Source: SZUA-87 sp041687805 (GTDB lineage Bacteria > Actinomycetota > Acidimicrobiia > Acidimicrobiales > Aldehydirespiratoraceae). Taken from it: a stretch of DNA of 64,000 bases. The position numbers were made by a program, and so were the translations under genes. Every line of letters starts with the position of its first letter. Within the stretch, counting starts at the first letter, position 1. Below, piece after piece: positions 28,811-37,563 of this stretch. The notes beneath the pieces were generated by a model. The model ran no database searches. It was not told the origin of the DNA and saw only the letters and a program-made list of their open reading frames with translations. The stretch covers positions 27,995 through 91,994 of the forward strand of contig JBDNJK010000031.1 in assembly GCA_041687805.1 (NCBI GenBank), written 5' to 3'.

Positions 28811-29923
28811 TCAGTCAAACGTGATGACGCCACGGATGTTCTTGTTGGCCAGCATGTCGTCGTAGCCCTGGTTGACCTCGTCGAGGGCGTAGGTGTTGGT
28901 GATCATCTCATCGAGCTTCAGTTGGCCAGCCTGATACATCGACAAAAGGTGGGGGATCTCCTTGCGAGGAGAGGTGGACCCGAATAGGCAGCCCTTGAGC
29001 TCCTGGTTCATCATGGCGAAGGCAAAGAGATTGAGCTGCACATCCATGCTGGCCTCATTGGCAACGGCGGTGGCCACCACGGTGCCGCCCTTGCGAGTAA
29101 GGAACTGCGCCGGGAGAATCATGTCGCCGGTGAGCTCCCCAGGGGTGAGAATCGTGCTGTCGGCCATCACACCCAAGGTGAGACCGCCTACCAATTCTGT
29201 CGCCTCGGCCATTGACGTAGCCGTGTGGGTGGCGCCGAAATTCATTGCGCTCTCGCGTTTGAACTCAGATGGGTCCACCGCAATCACGTGCTTTGCGCCG
29301 GCGGCGTGAGCGCCCTGAACCGCCGACATGCCGACCCCGCCGCATCCGACTACGACAACAGTGTCTCCAGCGGTGACATCGGCACGGTTGACCGCCGAGC
29401 CGTATCCGGTGGTGACACCGCAGCTCACGAGAGCGGCAGGGCCGGCCGGAATGTCTTTCTCGATTTTGATGGCGCTGTCGACGCTGAGGATCATGTGTTC
29501 GGCGAAGGTGCCGAGCTTGAGCAGCGGGGTGATGTCTTCGCCGGAGGCAGAGTGGTGACGGAAACCGCCGGCCATCATTCCCGGCTCTAATAGATGAGCA
29601 CCGAGATCGCAGAGGTTCTGCATGCCGCGGGCGCACCAAGTGCATTTTCCACACGATGGGATGAACGAGCACGCGACGTGGTCGCCGATCTCAAATTCGG
29701 TGACACCCTCGCCGAGACCGATCACCTCACCCGCGCCCTCATGGCCACCGACAACGGGGAGCGGGACAGTCATTGAACCGTTGTGAGCGTGCTCATCGGA
29801 GTGACACATCCCCGCGGCGAGAGTCTTGACCAAGATCTCCCTCGGTTGCGGATCGTCGAGTTCGATTTCCTCGACCTCCCACGGTGTGTTCACCTCACGC
29901 AGCACTGCGGCCCTGGTTTTCAT
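28811..29923 (-). CDS. NDMA-dependent (mycofactocin-associated) zinc alcohol dehydrogenase
   Basis: 370 aa from the ATG at 29923 (MKTRAAVLREVNTPWEVEEI). It is a medium-chain ADH with catalytic-zinc residues in GMCHSDEH, GHEGAGEV and the CGVTTGYG region, and a four-Cys structural zinc loop (CGKCTWCARGMQNLC). The Rossmann motif is VVVGCGGVGMSAVQGAHAAG. Spacing and wording match the Rxyl_3153-type family, known to keep NAD(H) tightly bound and to need an artificial acceptor (NDMA) in vitro. Mycofactocin is its physiological acceptor. It is the most likely substrate-side enzyme of this locus. Confidence 0.93.
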   Translation of the reverse strand: MKTRAAVLREVNTPWEVEEIELDDPQPREILVKTLAAGMCHSDEHAHNGSMTVPLPVVGGHEGAGEVIGLGEGVTEFEIGDHVACSFIPSCGKCTWCARGMQNLCDLGAHLLEPGMMAGGFRHHSASGEDITPLLKLGTFAEHMILSVDSAIKIEKDIPAGPAALVSCGVTTGYGSAVNRADVTAGDTVVVVGCGGVGMSAVQGAHAAGAKHVIAVDPSEFKRESAMNFGATHTATSMAEATELVGGLTLGVMADSTILTPGELTGDMILPAQFLTRKGGTVVATAVANEASMDVQLNLFAFAMMNQELKGCLFGSTSPRKEIPHLLSMYQAGQLKLDEMITNTYALDEVNQGYDDMLANKNIRGVITFD

Positions 29924-30019
29924 CGATTTACCTTCCCCACTTGAGCGACCCGGCACGAATCGACCGGACGCCGCGAAAGTATCAGTGACGCCTCACATCG
30001 TCAGTATCGCCACCGCCGG

Positions 30020-30817
30020 TCAGTTGGTGGCGGTCATCCCACCGTCGACCGGAATCACCGCGCCGGTGATCGCCGAGGCGCTCTGTGAGCACAACCAAGC
30101 GATCGTTGCGGCCACCTCTCCCGGCTCGATCAGACGGCCGAGCGGCTGTTGATGGACCACGAAATCCTCGGGGTCGGCGAGGTGATAGATCTCCGCTGAG
30201 GCATCGAGGATAGGAGTGCGGGTGGAGCCGGGCGAGACTGCATTGGCTGTGATCCCGGTGCCGGCAAGATCAGCGGCCAGCGATCTGACCAAGCCGATCA
30301 CGCCGTGCTTGGCCGCGGCATAAGCCGCCATGTGATGAAGCCCGAGCGACCCCGCGGCTGATGCCACCGCGACCACTCTGCCTCTCCCGTACGACGAAGT
30401 CTCCAAAATCACCGGCACTGCCGCCCGCACCGTGCGATAGACGCCGGTGAGGTCGACATCGAGGACCACATTCCACGTGGGATCGTCGGTCTGCCAGAGT
30501 GGATTGCCACCCGCGGCCACGCCAGCGGCAGCGATCACCGCGTCGAGATGTCCAAACCGATCCACCGCCACCGCGACCGCAGCATCGAGTGCCGTCTGGT
30601 CGCGCACGTCGGCTATCGCGCCCACCACTGAGCCGCCACCTGCTTCGACCACTGCGTCCAGATCCTCTGCTGTCGCCAGCGGATAGGCGAGCGCCGGGTC
30701 ATCGGCGCATGCGTCGACGGCAACCACCCCCCATCCCGCGGCAACGAGATCCGACACAGTGGCCGCGCCGATGCCTCGGGCGGCGCCGGTTACGAGTGCG
30801 ACTGGCTGATTCACCAC
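30020..30817 (-). CDS. Mycofactocin-coupled short-chain dehydrogenase/reductase
   Basis: 265 aa with GTG start. SDR landmarks: cofactor loop VTGAARGIGAATV, the NAD-preferring Asp in VVAVDACADD, AAAGVAAGGNP, catalytic Ser-Tyr-Lys (AVASAAGSLG, then AAYAAAKHGVIGL) and GITANAVSPGSTRTP. The longer loop after strand beta-2 (LATAEDLDAVVEAGGGSVVG) is a mark of the mycofactocin-coupled SDR group, which retains its nicotinamide. Substrate probably an alcohol, identity unknown. It lies between the alcohol dehydrogenase and the cupin-like gene. Confidence 0.88.
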   Translation of the reverse strand: MVNQPVALVTGAARGIGAATVSDLVAAGWGVVAVDACADDPALAYPLATAEDLDAVVEAGGGSVVGAIADVRDQTALDAAVAVAVDRFGHLDAVIAAAGVAAGGNPLWQTDDPTWNVVLDVDLTGVYRTVRAAVPVILETSSYGRGRVVAVASAAGSLGLHHMAAYAAAKHGVIGLVRSLAADLAGTGITANAVSPGSTRTPILDASAEIYHLADPEDFVVHQQPLGRLIEPGEVAATIAWLCSQSASAITGAVIPVDGGMTATN

Positions 30818-30881
30818 ACCAGCGTGGCATTTCCAGAACCCTCAGCGGGCCATGCCCGTGCCATCGATCTGGACTCAGGAC

Positions 30882-31463
30882 CTACGGTTCGCTACTGCCG
30901 GCTACTTCTTCCGCTTTGGCACACTTGGCCGCATCCTGCAGCACCACCCGCACGAATTCACTGTCGAACGATTCTGATGTGTTGGTCGGTTCCCTCCAGA
31001 TCTTCTTGTCGGGCCGAAACCAGTCTCCGCCGTAGACATGGATGGCGCCGGTCCATTCGCGCGATGGATTCGTCACTGAATGGATCGCGTCGTCTCCCAA
31101 GAGAATCGTGTCGCCCCTTCTCAGCGACGCCGACTTCCGATGCTCCAACGTGCCGTCGTCGAGAGAACGAAACAAGTCGTTGTCTTCGCGCCCTCCGTAG
31201 ATGCCGATTGCTGCCCACATCAGGTGGTCGTGAGCGGTAAGACTCACCGTCGGGGGCCAGACCATGTGGAGCACAGTCATTTCCTGGCTTCGGTACCACG
31301 TCGTCATTGACGGTTGATCACGCGGATGTCCAATCGCTGACTCGATGGCGTTGGGATCGCTGATGGTTCGATTGAGCACTTCCTCAACCGCCACTCCTGA
31401 ATGCCCTGGCGAGTCGTTCACCGCCTCGAGACAATCGGAGATCAGATCGTCAATATTGAACAT
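30882..31463 (-). CDS. Cupin / cysteine-dioxygenase-like metal-binding protein
   Basis: 193 aa. The central part reads as a double-stranded beta-helix. MTVLHMVWPPTVSLTAHDHL carries an H-D-H metal motif. The second conserved block is RRGDTILLGDDAIHSVTNPS, with the third His, and ends in GAIHVYGGDWF. This matches the predicted metal-dependent enzymes related to cysteine dioxygenases. It sits between the mycofactocin SDR and mftE on the same strand, 27 bp after mftE. Its substrate is unknown; a thiol or an alcohol-derived intermediate are both possible. Confidence 0.75.
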   Translation of the reverse strand: MFNIDDLISDCLEAVNDSPGHSGVAVEEVLNRTISDPNAIESAIGHPRDQPSMTTWYRSQEMTVLHMVWPPTVSLTAHDHLMWAAIGIYGGREDNDLFRSLDDGTLEHRKSASLRRGDTILLGDDAIHSVTNPSREWTGAIHVYGGDWFRPDKKIWREPTNTSESFDSEFVRVVLQDAAKCAKAEEVAGSSEP

Positions 31464-31490
31464 GGTTCGTGGTCTCGTTTCCCCGTCGTG

Positions 31491-32192
31491 TCAGTGCAGT
31501 TTGAGAGATTGTACGGCATCGGTCAACAGGCGACCGAGAAGCGTGCGGCCCTCCTGCGCGGTGGCACCAGTCGGATCACCTAGAACACCGTTGGCGGTAA
31601 CGCCAGCCAAGCCGTGGTGCCTCAACTCCGGCAGAAGATTCTGTATCGGGTCGGTCACCCCGGGCTCCAGCAGGTCGAGGCGCACCAAGTCGGGGGCGAT
31701 AGCCAGCATGAGCGACGTCTCGGTTCGACCGGCATGAGCGTCAGATCCCGGGATCCGGACCGTCCACGCGACCAACTCGCGGCCCTCGGACGCGCAGATT
31801 CGACAGGCCTTGTCGATCGCCTCGACATTGCCGCCGTGAGCATTGACCACGGCCACCCGAACTACTTCCGGGCCAGCAGTCCGGACAATTTCGACAAGAA
31901 CCGACACCAATACGTCGGTTCCGATCGAGAGGGTGCCGGCGAATCCTTTGTGCTCGCCCGAGGCCCCGATCGAGATCGTGGGGCCCACTAGTGCATCGGG
32001 CATCGCCGCCGCAACACGTCCCGCGAGTTCCTCGGCGATGCGGGTGTCGGTGTCGAGGGGCAGGTGAGGCCCGTGCTGCTCGGTTGCGCCGAATGGCACC
32101 ACCAGCGTGAATGGCGACTGCTGGTCGACTTCCGGGGAAGTGTGAGCGCCAAGCTGACGCTTCGTGGCCTGCGATCCCGGCGGCTTGATCAC
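31491..32192 (-). CDS. mftE: Mycofactocin precursor peptide peptidase MftE (creatininase fold)
   Basis: 233 aa with a GTG start that overlaps the preceding stop (GTGA). Metal ligands of the creatininase family are visible: the Glu/His/Asp segment FGATEQHGPHLPLDTDTRIA, VVNAHGGNVEAI and HAGRTETSLML. MftE removes the modified C-terminal Val-Tyr dipeptide from MftA to give AHDP. The N-terminal ~20 residues are polar and variable. It is far from mftABC but in the same strand and block. Confidence 0.94.
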   Translation of the reverse strand: MIKPPGSQATKRQLGAHTSPEVDQQSPFTLVVPFGATEQHGPHLPLDTDTRIAEELAGRVAAAMPDALVGPTISIGASGEHKGFAGTLSIGTDVLVSVLVEIVRTAGPEVVRVAVVNAHGGNVEAIDKACRICASEGRELVAWTVRIPGSDAHAGRTETSLMLAIAPDLVRLDLLEPGVTDPIQNLLPELRHHGLAGVTANGVLGDPTGATAQEGRTLLGRLLTDAVQSLKLH

Positions 32193-33025
32193 GAATCGGC
32201 GGCGGTTGGCTGGACACCCAACTCGGCCAGACGTTCGAGCAAAAGGTCGGCTGCCGCTTCCGGATCCAGGTGAATCGCGCGGCTGGCCTTCGGTTTCACC
32301 ATGGCTCCCGACACCGCTATGAGACGCAATCGAAGGTCGTCGCCCTCGGGAGGCGGTATCTCACGTGATCTCGGTCGAAATGGACCGGATTGCACGGCCC
32401 GATGCCCGGGATCCGCGGACGAAGTCGCGCCAACGACTTCGATCTCGAGCTTCGCGGCGGTCAGCATCGACTTGAGAGAGGCACGGCGCAATTTTGCACC
32501 GGCTTCGACTGACACGACTGCCAGAGGCCGAAGCTGCAACACCTCGCGTCGCCCACCGTCGAGTCGACGGGTGGCGGTGACGAGTCCAACGTCGCTGATC
32601 GACACCATCGTGCAGCCAAGAGCCTGAGCGGCTCCGATCGTGTGCGCCAGAAAGGCCGGGAATGACCCGCTGCCACGGTCGAGGCTCCAGTCGCCACACA
32701 CGACCAAATCGCAATCGGCCACCACCGGAGCCACCGAGTTGGCCACGTCGGCTGAATCGTCATCAGAATCCATGTCGACCCGCACCGCCCGGGTGGCGCC
32801 CGCAGCCAATGCCCCACGCAACATTTCGTCGGCCTCGATCGGGCCCGCACAAACCACCAAGATTTCGCTGACCGCTACCGTCTCACCCAATGACAAGGCG
32901 GTCTCGAGTGCTGACTGATCTGCTGGGCTGGCCGCGAACCAGCGTCGATCTTCGCTAACCACACCCGTGACCGGATCGACCTCGGGTCTGGTGTCGACCC
33001 ACTTCATGCAAACAGCCAACTTCAC
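32189..33025 (-). CDS. Mycofactocin-associated electron transfer flavoprotein beta-type subunit
   Basis: 278 aa. It begins like EtfB/FixA (MKLAVCMKWVDTRPEVDPVT) and has the family's ALETALSLGE helix, a VDMDSDDDSADVANSVAPVV stretch in place of the usual AMP/FAD loop, and DLVVCGDWSLDRGSGSFPAF. A C-terminal region ends in DPEAAADLLLERLAELGV. Divergence from housekeeping EtfB suggests a specialised partner. It overlaps mftE by four bases and follows the ferredoxin-like gene by three, so the two ETF subunits flank FixC and FixX in one coupled string. Confidence 0.9.
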   Translation of the reverse strand: MKLAVCMKWVDTRPEVDPVTGVVSEDRRWFAASPADQSALETALSLGETVAVSEILVVCAGPIEADEMLRGALAAGATRAVRVDMDSDDDSADVANSVAPVVADCDLVVCGDWSLDRGSGSFPAFLAHTIGAAQALGCTMVSISDVGLVTATRRLDGGRREVLQLRPLAVVSVEAGAKLRRASLKSMLTAAKLEIEVVGATSSADPGHRAVQSGPFRPRSREIPPPEGDDLRLRLIAVSGAMVKPKASRAIHLDPEAAADLLLERLAELGVQPTAADS

Positions 33026-33028
33026 GCG

Positions 33029-33331
33029 TCAGCTCCTCTTGAAGACCACACCGTGGCCCCCCTCTGGATACGACCATGAGATGGCGCCCTCGTTGTTGCA
33101 CACCATGTAACAGGTGCCGCATTCGAAGCACTGCTCGTAGTTGAAGAGAATTCCGCCGTCGCTCGTGGGCACGAACAAGTTGGCTGGACAGGCGGTGATG
33201 CACGCCTTGGCCGGGCAGTGGCTGCACACCGCTGAGTCGACGATGATGTGGGCTCGCGTCGACACCCTGAAGTCGATTGTGGCCATGCGAGCCTCGAACG
33301 AGACCGCACCTCTTGACATGTGCATGGCCAT
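33029..33331 (-). CDS. FixX-like ferredoxin, 4Fe-4S
   Basis: 100 aa from the ATG at 33331, which shares its A with the FixC stop (TGATG); ATG 33358 would give a longer form. Two cysteine clusters are seen, CSHCPAKACITACP and CFECGTCYMVCNNE, then the FixX-type ending SYPEGGHGVVFK. FixX proteins partner FixC in ETF:quinone oxidoreductases. No nitrogen-fixation genes are nearby, so the role is electron transfer from this ETF. Confidence 0.92.
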   Translation of the reverse strand: MAMHMSRGAVSFEARMATIDFRVSTRAHIIVDSAVCSHCPAKACITACPANLFVPTSDGGILFNYEQCFECGTCYMVCNNEGAISWSYPEGGHGVVFKRS

Positions 33332-34638
33332 CAGCCGTACGTCCGCAGGCCGAGCCATGCATCCTTGATTACATGACGCAATTTCAGCGGCGAGTTCTTC
33401 AGCGTGCGGAAGAACAGCTTGACGATGCCGGGCTTCGGATTCGGATTGTCGACCCAGAAGACACCCTCGAGAAGGTCACACACCAACTGCGGATACCGGA
33501 ATTGGACTCGATCCGACAAGACGAGACCGGGGGCCTTACGGAGTTTCTTGTGATCGGCCAGCACGAACGTGCCGTGCAATCTCGACCTGTAGTCCGCCAC
33601 CATTGCCTTCGATCCGGATCGCCCAGAATCCAGCGCAGCAACCGCAGCATCACCCGCCGCCTTTCCCCCACCGATAGCAAAATTGACTCCTTCGAGCCAT
33701 AGCCCACCGCTCAGGCAAAACGCCGCGGCATCCCCCGACACAAGCAGCCCAGGTGAACCGAGCGTGGGCATGGTGTCGTAGCCGCCCTCGGGAATGAGAT
33801 GGGCCGAATATTCCTCGAGCTGGCCTCCCTTCACAAGAGGCGCCACCATCGGGTGGGCCTTGAGATCTGCTATCAGATCTTCGGCACGGCGCTTCGACTC
33901 GGCCAGGTCGGTGAGGCGCAGGACCACGCCCACCGCCACAGAATCCAGGTTGGTGTAGATAAAACCGCCGCCCGCGATGTCGCCCGTGCAACCGATGATC
34001 TCGTAGTCGGCGCCGCCATCGCCCGTGAGACCAAAGCGTTCCTCGATCACCTCGCGAGGAAGCGACAGCACTTCCTTGGCACCCAACGTGAAGTGGTCGG
34101 AATCCTCAGCGTGAGGGTAGAGGCCCATCTCCTTGGCGATGAACGAATTGACCCCGTCACAGGCGATGACCACATCAGCAGTGAGGTCGCCATCGGGGCG
34201 ATCGGTGTGGACGCCCGTGACTCGGCCTGATCCATCTTGAATCACGCCCGTGACCGTGGTGCTGCACACAACAGTGGCTCCGGCGGCCGCCGCGTGATCG
34301 GCGAGCCACGCGTCGAAGTCGGGGCGGAACGCGGTGGCACCGTTGTAGGGCGGCTCTCCCCATTTGGTAGAGCGGTAGTCGATCATCACACTCTGGGTCG
34401 GGGTCATCACAACAGTGCCGCGGCGGGTAACCCATCGCTGCACCGGTGCCTCTTCCCACCACTTCGGGATGAGGCCGTCGAGCACCCGTCCGTAGATCAC
34501 GCCGCCGTACATGTTCTTCGATCCGGGGAAGGGCCCACGTTCGATCAGGCACACGGATTTCCCAGCGCGAGCTGCAACCAGAGCCGCTGTCGAACCGGCC
34601 GGGCCGGCACCTACAACGATGATGTCGAAGTCAGTCAT
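33331..34638 (-). CDS. FixC-like FAD-dependent oxidoreductase (ETF:quinone oxidoreductase type)
   Basis: 435 aa from the ATG at 34638 (MTDFDIIVVGAGPAGSTAAL), with the dinucleotide motif GAGPAG and Glu in CLIERGPFPG. The second FAD motif is GLLVSGDAAAFC. Between them are DGVNSFIAKEMGL and YDTMPTLGSPG, typical of FixC. The C-terminus is basic (KDAWLGLRTYG), as in FixC proteins that sit at the membrane. It overlaps the ETF alpha-type gene by eight bases and FixX by one. Confidence 0.92.
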   Translation of the reverse strand: MTDFDIIVVGAGPAGSTAALVAARAGKSVCLIERGPFPGSKNMYGGVIYGRVLDGLIPKWWEEAPVQRWVTRRGTVVMTPTQSVMIDYRSTKWGEPPYNGATAFRPDFDAWLADHAAAAGATVVCSTTVTGVIQDGSGRVTGVHTDRPDGDLTADVVIACDGVNSFIAKEMGLYPHAEDSDHFTLGAKEVLSLPREVIEERFGLTGDGGADYEIIGCTGDIAGGGFIYTNLDSVAVGVVLRLTDLAESKRRAEDLIADLKAHPMVAPLVKGGQLEEYSAHLIPEGGYDTMPTLGSPGLLVSGDAAAFCLSGGLWLEGVNFAIGGGKAAGDAAVAALDSGRSGSKAMVADYRSRLHGTFVLADHKKLRKAPGLVLSDRVQFRYPQLVCDLLEGVFWVDNPNPKPGIVKLFFRTLKNSPLKLRHVIKDAWLGLRTYG

Positions 34639-35575
34639 GTGACGTCTCCCCTGCGTGGTGGTGCGCCGAATAGACATTCTGGACCACAGCTCGTAGCCGA
34701 ACCTCGACCTCGATGTCGAGCCGGTCGGCCAACGCCACGAGCGCCGCTCGAGCATCGACAACCAGGTTGGTCTCGGCCATGGCCGCCATCGGGCAGTTCC
34801 CGTCGGTGTTGACGCTCACGACGTGTTGCGGCTCACCCAGACCGGATATGTGTTGGACCGCTCCGCTGATGGCAAGCGCCACGTAGATCTCCGGGTCGAC
34901 CATCACCCCGGTTGTGCCGATCTGTCGTTCGAACGGCAGCCAGCCCCGGTCGGTGACAACGCGGGTCGCGCCGAGCGACATCCCCAGGGCAGCAGCGACC
35001 CGGACGGCGAGGTCGACGAAGCCTGCGTCTCGCAGCCCAGCGCCCGCGGCCATGATGTTCGTTGCCTCGACCAGGTCGAGGTCGGATGCGTCTGGGGTGG
35101 TGACGTCCATCACCACCGGATCTGCGGATCGGTCGGACCCGACCAGCGGAGCGTCGGTGCGGGTCGAAACAAGCGGCCCGATTGCGGCCGGGACTCCTCG
35201 CACACCCGGCTGCAGGGTCGCCACAAACGGGCCGTCGACTTCGTGACGTTCAATGACCAACCCCGCCCGGCGAGCCAAGAGCACCTCGCCAGGGCTCACC
35301 GCTATCGCTCCAGCCAGCAGAGGACGGCTGAGCAGGGCCGCCAGCCGAGGCGCCAGATCACGACCATCGGGTGATGCCGGGAGCACCACCACCTCGAACT
35401 CGATGAGGTCGCTGACAAGCGACGCCGCGAGAGCTGCCGGACGAAGTCCATCGACGTCGATGACGATCGCCCGGCCTGAGCATTCGGCAACCGCCTCGTC
35501 ACCACCGACGGGAGGCTTACCGTCACGAGTGATGACCACCGCGACCATCCCGACAGGTTGGGCCGTGCCACTCAC
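34631..35575 (-). CDS. Mycofactocin-associated electron transfer flavoprotein alpha-type subunit
   Basis: 314 aa. The C-terminal FAD domain carries ERQIGTTGVMVDPEIYVALA and ISGAVQHISGLGEPQHVVSV, the equivalents of the EtfA FAD-binding motifs, ending with NTDGNCPMAAMAETN. The N-terminal domain is shorter and diverged from housekeeping EtfA. The start overlaps the OYE1 stop by four bases (ATGA). It should form a heterodimer with the beta-type subunit at 32189-33025. Confidence 0.9.
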   Translation of the reverse strand: MSGTAQPVGMVAVVITRDGKPPVGGDEAVAECSGRAIVIDVDGLRPAALAASLVSDLIEFEVVVLPASPDGRDLAPRLAALLSRPLLAGAIAVSPGEVLLARRAGLVIERHEVDGPFVATLQPGVRGVPAAIGPLVSTRTDAPLVGSDRSADPVVMDVTTPDASDLDLVEATNIMAAGAGLRDAGFVDLAVRVAAALGMSLGATRVVTDRGWLPFERQIGTTGVMVDPEIYVALAISGAVQHISGLGEPQHVVSVNTDGNCPMAAMAETNLVVDARAALVALADRLDIEVEVRLRAVVQNVYSAHHHAGETSHD

Positions 35576-37563
35576 AATGCCCGTCCGATCCGGTCGCCGT
35601 CGATGACGGCCGAGTGCACCCGGCGCGGCGCCACGGCATCACCAACCCGGTGGACGTCGAGGTTGAGCTCGCTCTCCATGGACTTCAACTGGAAATACAA
35701 ACCATCTGAAGCCCGGGGTGGAAGGCTCATCACCACCCAGTCGGGTCGACGAGTCTCGACTTGGCCGGTGAGGTGATACATCAACCCGACCTCGCCACGA
35801 CCATCGACAGTTCCCGCCCTGGTGACGATTCGGTCAGTGGTTTGCCGAATGCCCTTGGCCTCGGCTCGCATCCACCAGTTTTCCATGTCGAGCGTGATCC
35901 CCAAATCTTGGCCGACGACCATGCCAGGGGTGACAATTTCGACGTCGCAACCACGATCAGCCAACAATTCGGCGACCGAGGTAGCTTCGTGAAAGCCGAG
36001 ATGATCCACCACCAGAACGTCGCCCTCGGGGTCGGCCTCGCCACTGAGCACGGCGATCACATCTACGCAACGCTGCCGGAATTCGTCGTCGTCTGGTGGC
36101 AACCAGTACGGAGCGTTGAACTCAGATCCCGCGGCCACGATCACGGCGTCCGGGCGACGCGTTCGGACCAAGTCGGCGTCGACCTCGACACCGCATTCGA
36201 TCTCGACACCGAGCCGCTCACACTCCACCAGTTGATTGCGGATCACATCGCCGAGCTCCGCACGGTTGGGAACCGAAGCCGCCCAACGCACCTGCCCCCC
36301 CACCATTTCGGATCGCTCGACAACGCTGACTCGGTGGCCATGCGCAGCCGCTGATATCGCCGACTGAAGTCCAGCGGGTCCGGCGCCGACCACCAACACG
36401 TCGCGTGCGTTGCTACGACTCGTGGGCGCCGGCAGCACGCTCTCGCGGCCGGTCATCGGATTCTCGACGCAACCGAGCCAACGATTGAGCCCCATTCTCC
36501 CGACACATTCCTGGTTGCACGACAGACACAATCTCGTGTCGCCGGCCATACCAGCTCGCGCCTTGGCCACGAACTCAGGATCGGCGATCTGCCCTCGCAC
36601 CACGCCGACCAGATCACAATGACCGTCGGCAATGGCGCGGTCGGCCTGCAAAGGGTCCTTGAAACGTCCGACACCAACCACCGGTAGGTCGACCTTGGCA
36701 CGGATGGCCGAGGGAATGAACAGTGCGTACCCCGGCGGTATGTGCATCGACGCCTCGATGACAAACAACGATGACGTGGCCACCCCGATGGAGGTGTTGA
36801 TGTAGTCGACCTGTGCACGTCGATCCAACTCGACGGCCACGTCGACTGCCTCGTCGATACGCGTGCCGTTGTCGATCAACTCGTCGCCACAGAGCCTCAC
36901 ACCCAACGCCACATCCGAGCCGACCGCGTCGCGTACGGCGGCCACGATCTCGTGAAGCATTCGGCTGCGATTCTCGAGAGAACCGCCGTATTCATCGCGG
37001 CGCTTGTTGGTGGCAGGCGACAGAAACCCTCGAACGATCGAGCTGTGTGAGCACTGCAACTCCACGCCGTCGAAGCCGCCCTCCACACATCGTGCGGCCA
37101 CGTCTGCGTAGCCACGAACGATCTCCGCGATCTCGCGATGGTCGACTTCCTTGGGCACCTCGCGAAACATCGGATCGGGCACGGGAGACGGAGCCCAGAC
37201 CGGAAGTCGCGAATACATCGATGATGCCTGACCTCCGTTGTGGTTGATCTGGGCAAAGATCGGGGTGCCGTGGGCATGGACAGCGCGGGTGATCCGGCGA
37301 TAGCCGTCGACCACCTCTGGGCGGAAGGCATGAATCATCTTCTCGTAGGGCCAATCGGTGGGGTGAACCGAATGCTCCTCGGTGATGATCAGGCCAGCCC
37401 CTCCCCTGGCCCTGGCCTCGTAGTAGGCAACGTGTTGATCGCTCGGCATGCCGTTGTCGGCATAGTTGGTGAGGTGGGCGCTGAAGACAATCCGGTTGGG
37501 GATCGTGACCGGACCCAGCCGTAGAGGCTTGAACAGGTAACGGTATTGCCCTGCTCCGCTCAC
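35572..37563 (-). CDS. Mycofactocin-system FadH/OYE-family oxidoreductase 1
   Basis: 663 aa. Residues 1-~370 are an old-yellow-enzyme TIM barrel (LGPVTIPNRIVFSAHLTNYA, IFAQINHNGGQ, GFDGVELQCSHSSIVRGFLS). A 4Fe-4S site follows (CLSCNQECVGRMGLNRWLGC), then an FAD/NAD(P) domain starting DVLVVGAGPAGLQSAIS. This is the 2,4-dienoyl-CoA reductase/trimethylamine dehydrogenase layout, which carries FMN, an Fe-S cluster and FAD. Trimethylamine dehydrogenase passes electrons to an ETF, which fits the ETF gene directly downstream. Overlaps OYE2 and ETF-alpha by four bases each. Confidence 0.93.
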   Translation of the reverse strand: MSGAGQYRYLFKPLRLGPVTIPNRIVFSAHLTNYADNGMPSDQHVAYYEARARGGAGLIITEEHSVHPTDWPYEKMIHAFRPEVVDGYRRITRAVHAHGTPIFAQINHNGGQASSMYSRLPVWAPSPVPDPMFREVPKEVDHREIAEIVRGYADVAARCVEGGFDGVELQCSHSSIVRGFLSPATNKRRDEYGGSLENRSRMLHEIVAAVRDAVGSDVALGVRLCGDELIDNGTRIDEAVDVAVELDRRAQVDYINTSIGVATSSLFVIEASMHIPPGYALFIPSAIRAKVDLPVVGVGRFKDPLQADRAIADGHCDLVGVVRGQIADPEFVAKARAGMAGDTRLCLSCNQECVGRMGLNRWLGCVENPMTGRESVLPAPTSRSNARDVLVVGAGPAGLQSAISAAAHGHRVSVVERSEMVGGQVRWAASVPNRAELGDVIRNQLVECERLGVEIECGVEVDADLVRTRRPDAVIVAAGSEFNAPYWLPPDDDEFRQRCVDVIAVLSGEADPEGDVLVVDHLGFHEATSVAELLADRGCDVEIVTPGMVVGQDLGITLDMENWWMRAEAKGIRQTTDRIVTRAGTVDGRGEVGLMYHLTGQVETRRPDWVVMSLPPRASDGLYFQLKSMESELNLDVHRVGDAVAPRRVHSAVIDGDRIGRAL

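Noticed and set aside
33029..35575. Nitrogen-fixation fix genes
   Set aside because: FixC, FixX and ETF similarity is shared by many ETF:quinone systems, and no nif genes are present. The context is mycofactocin.
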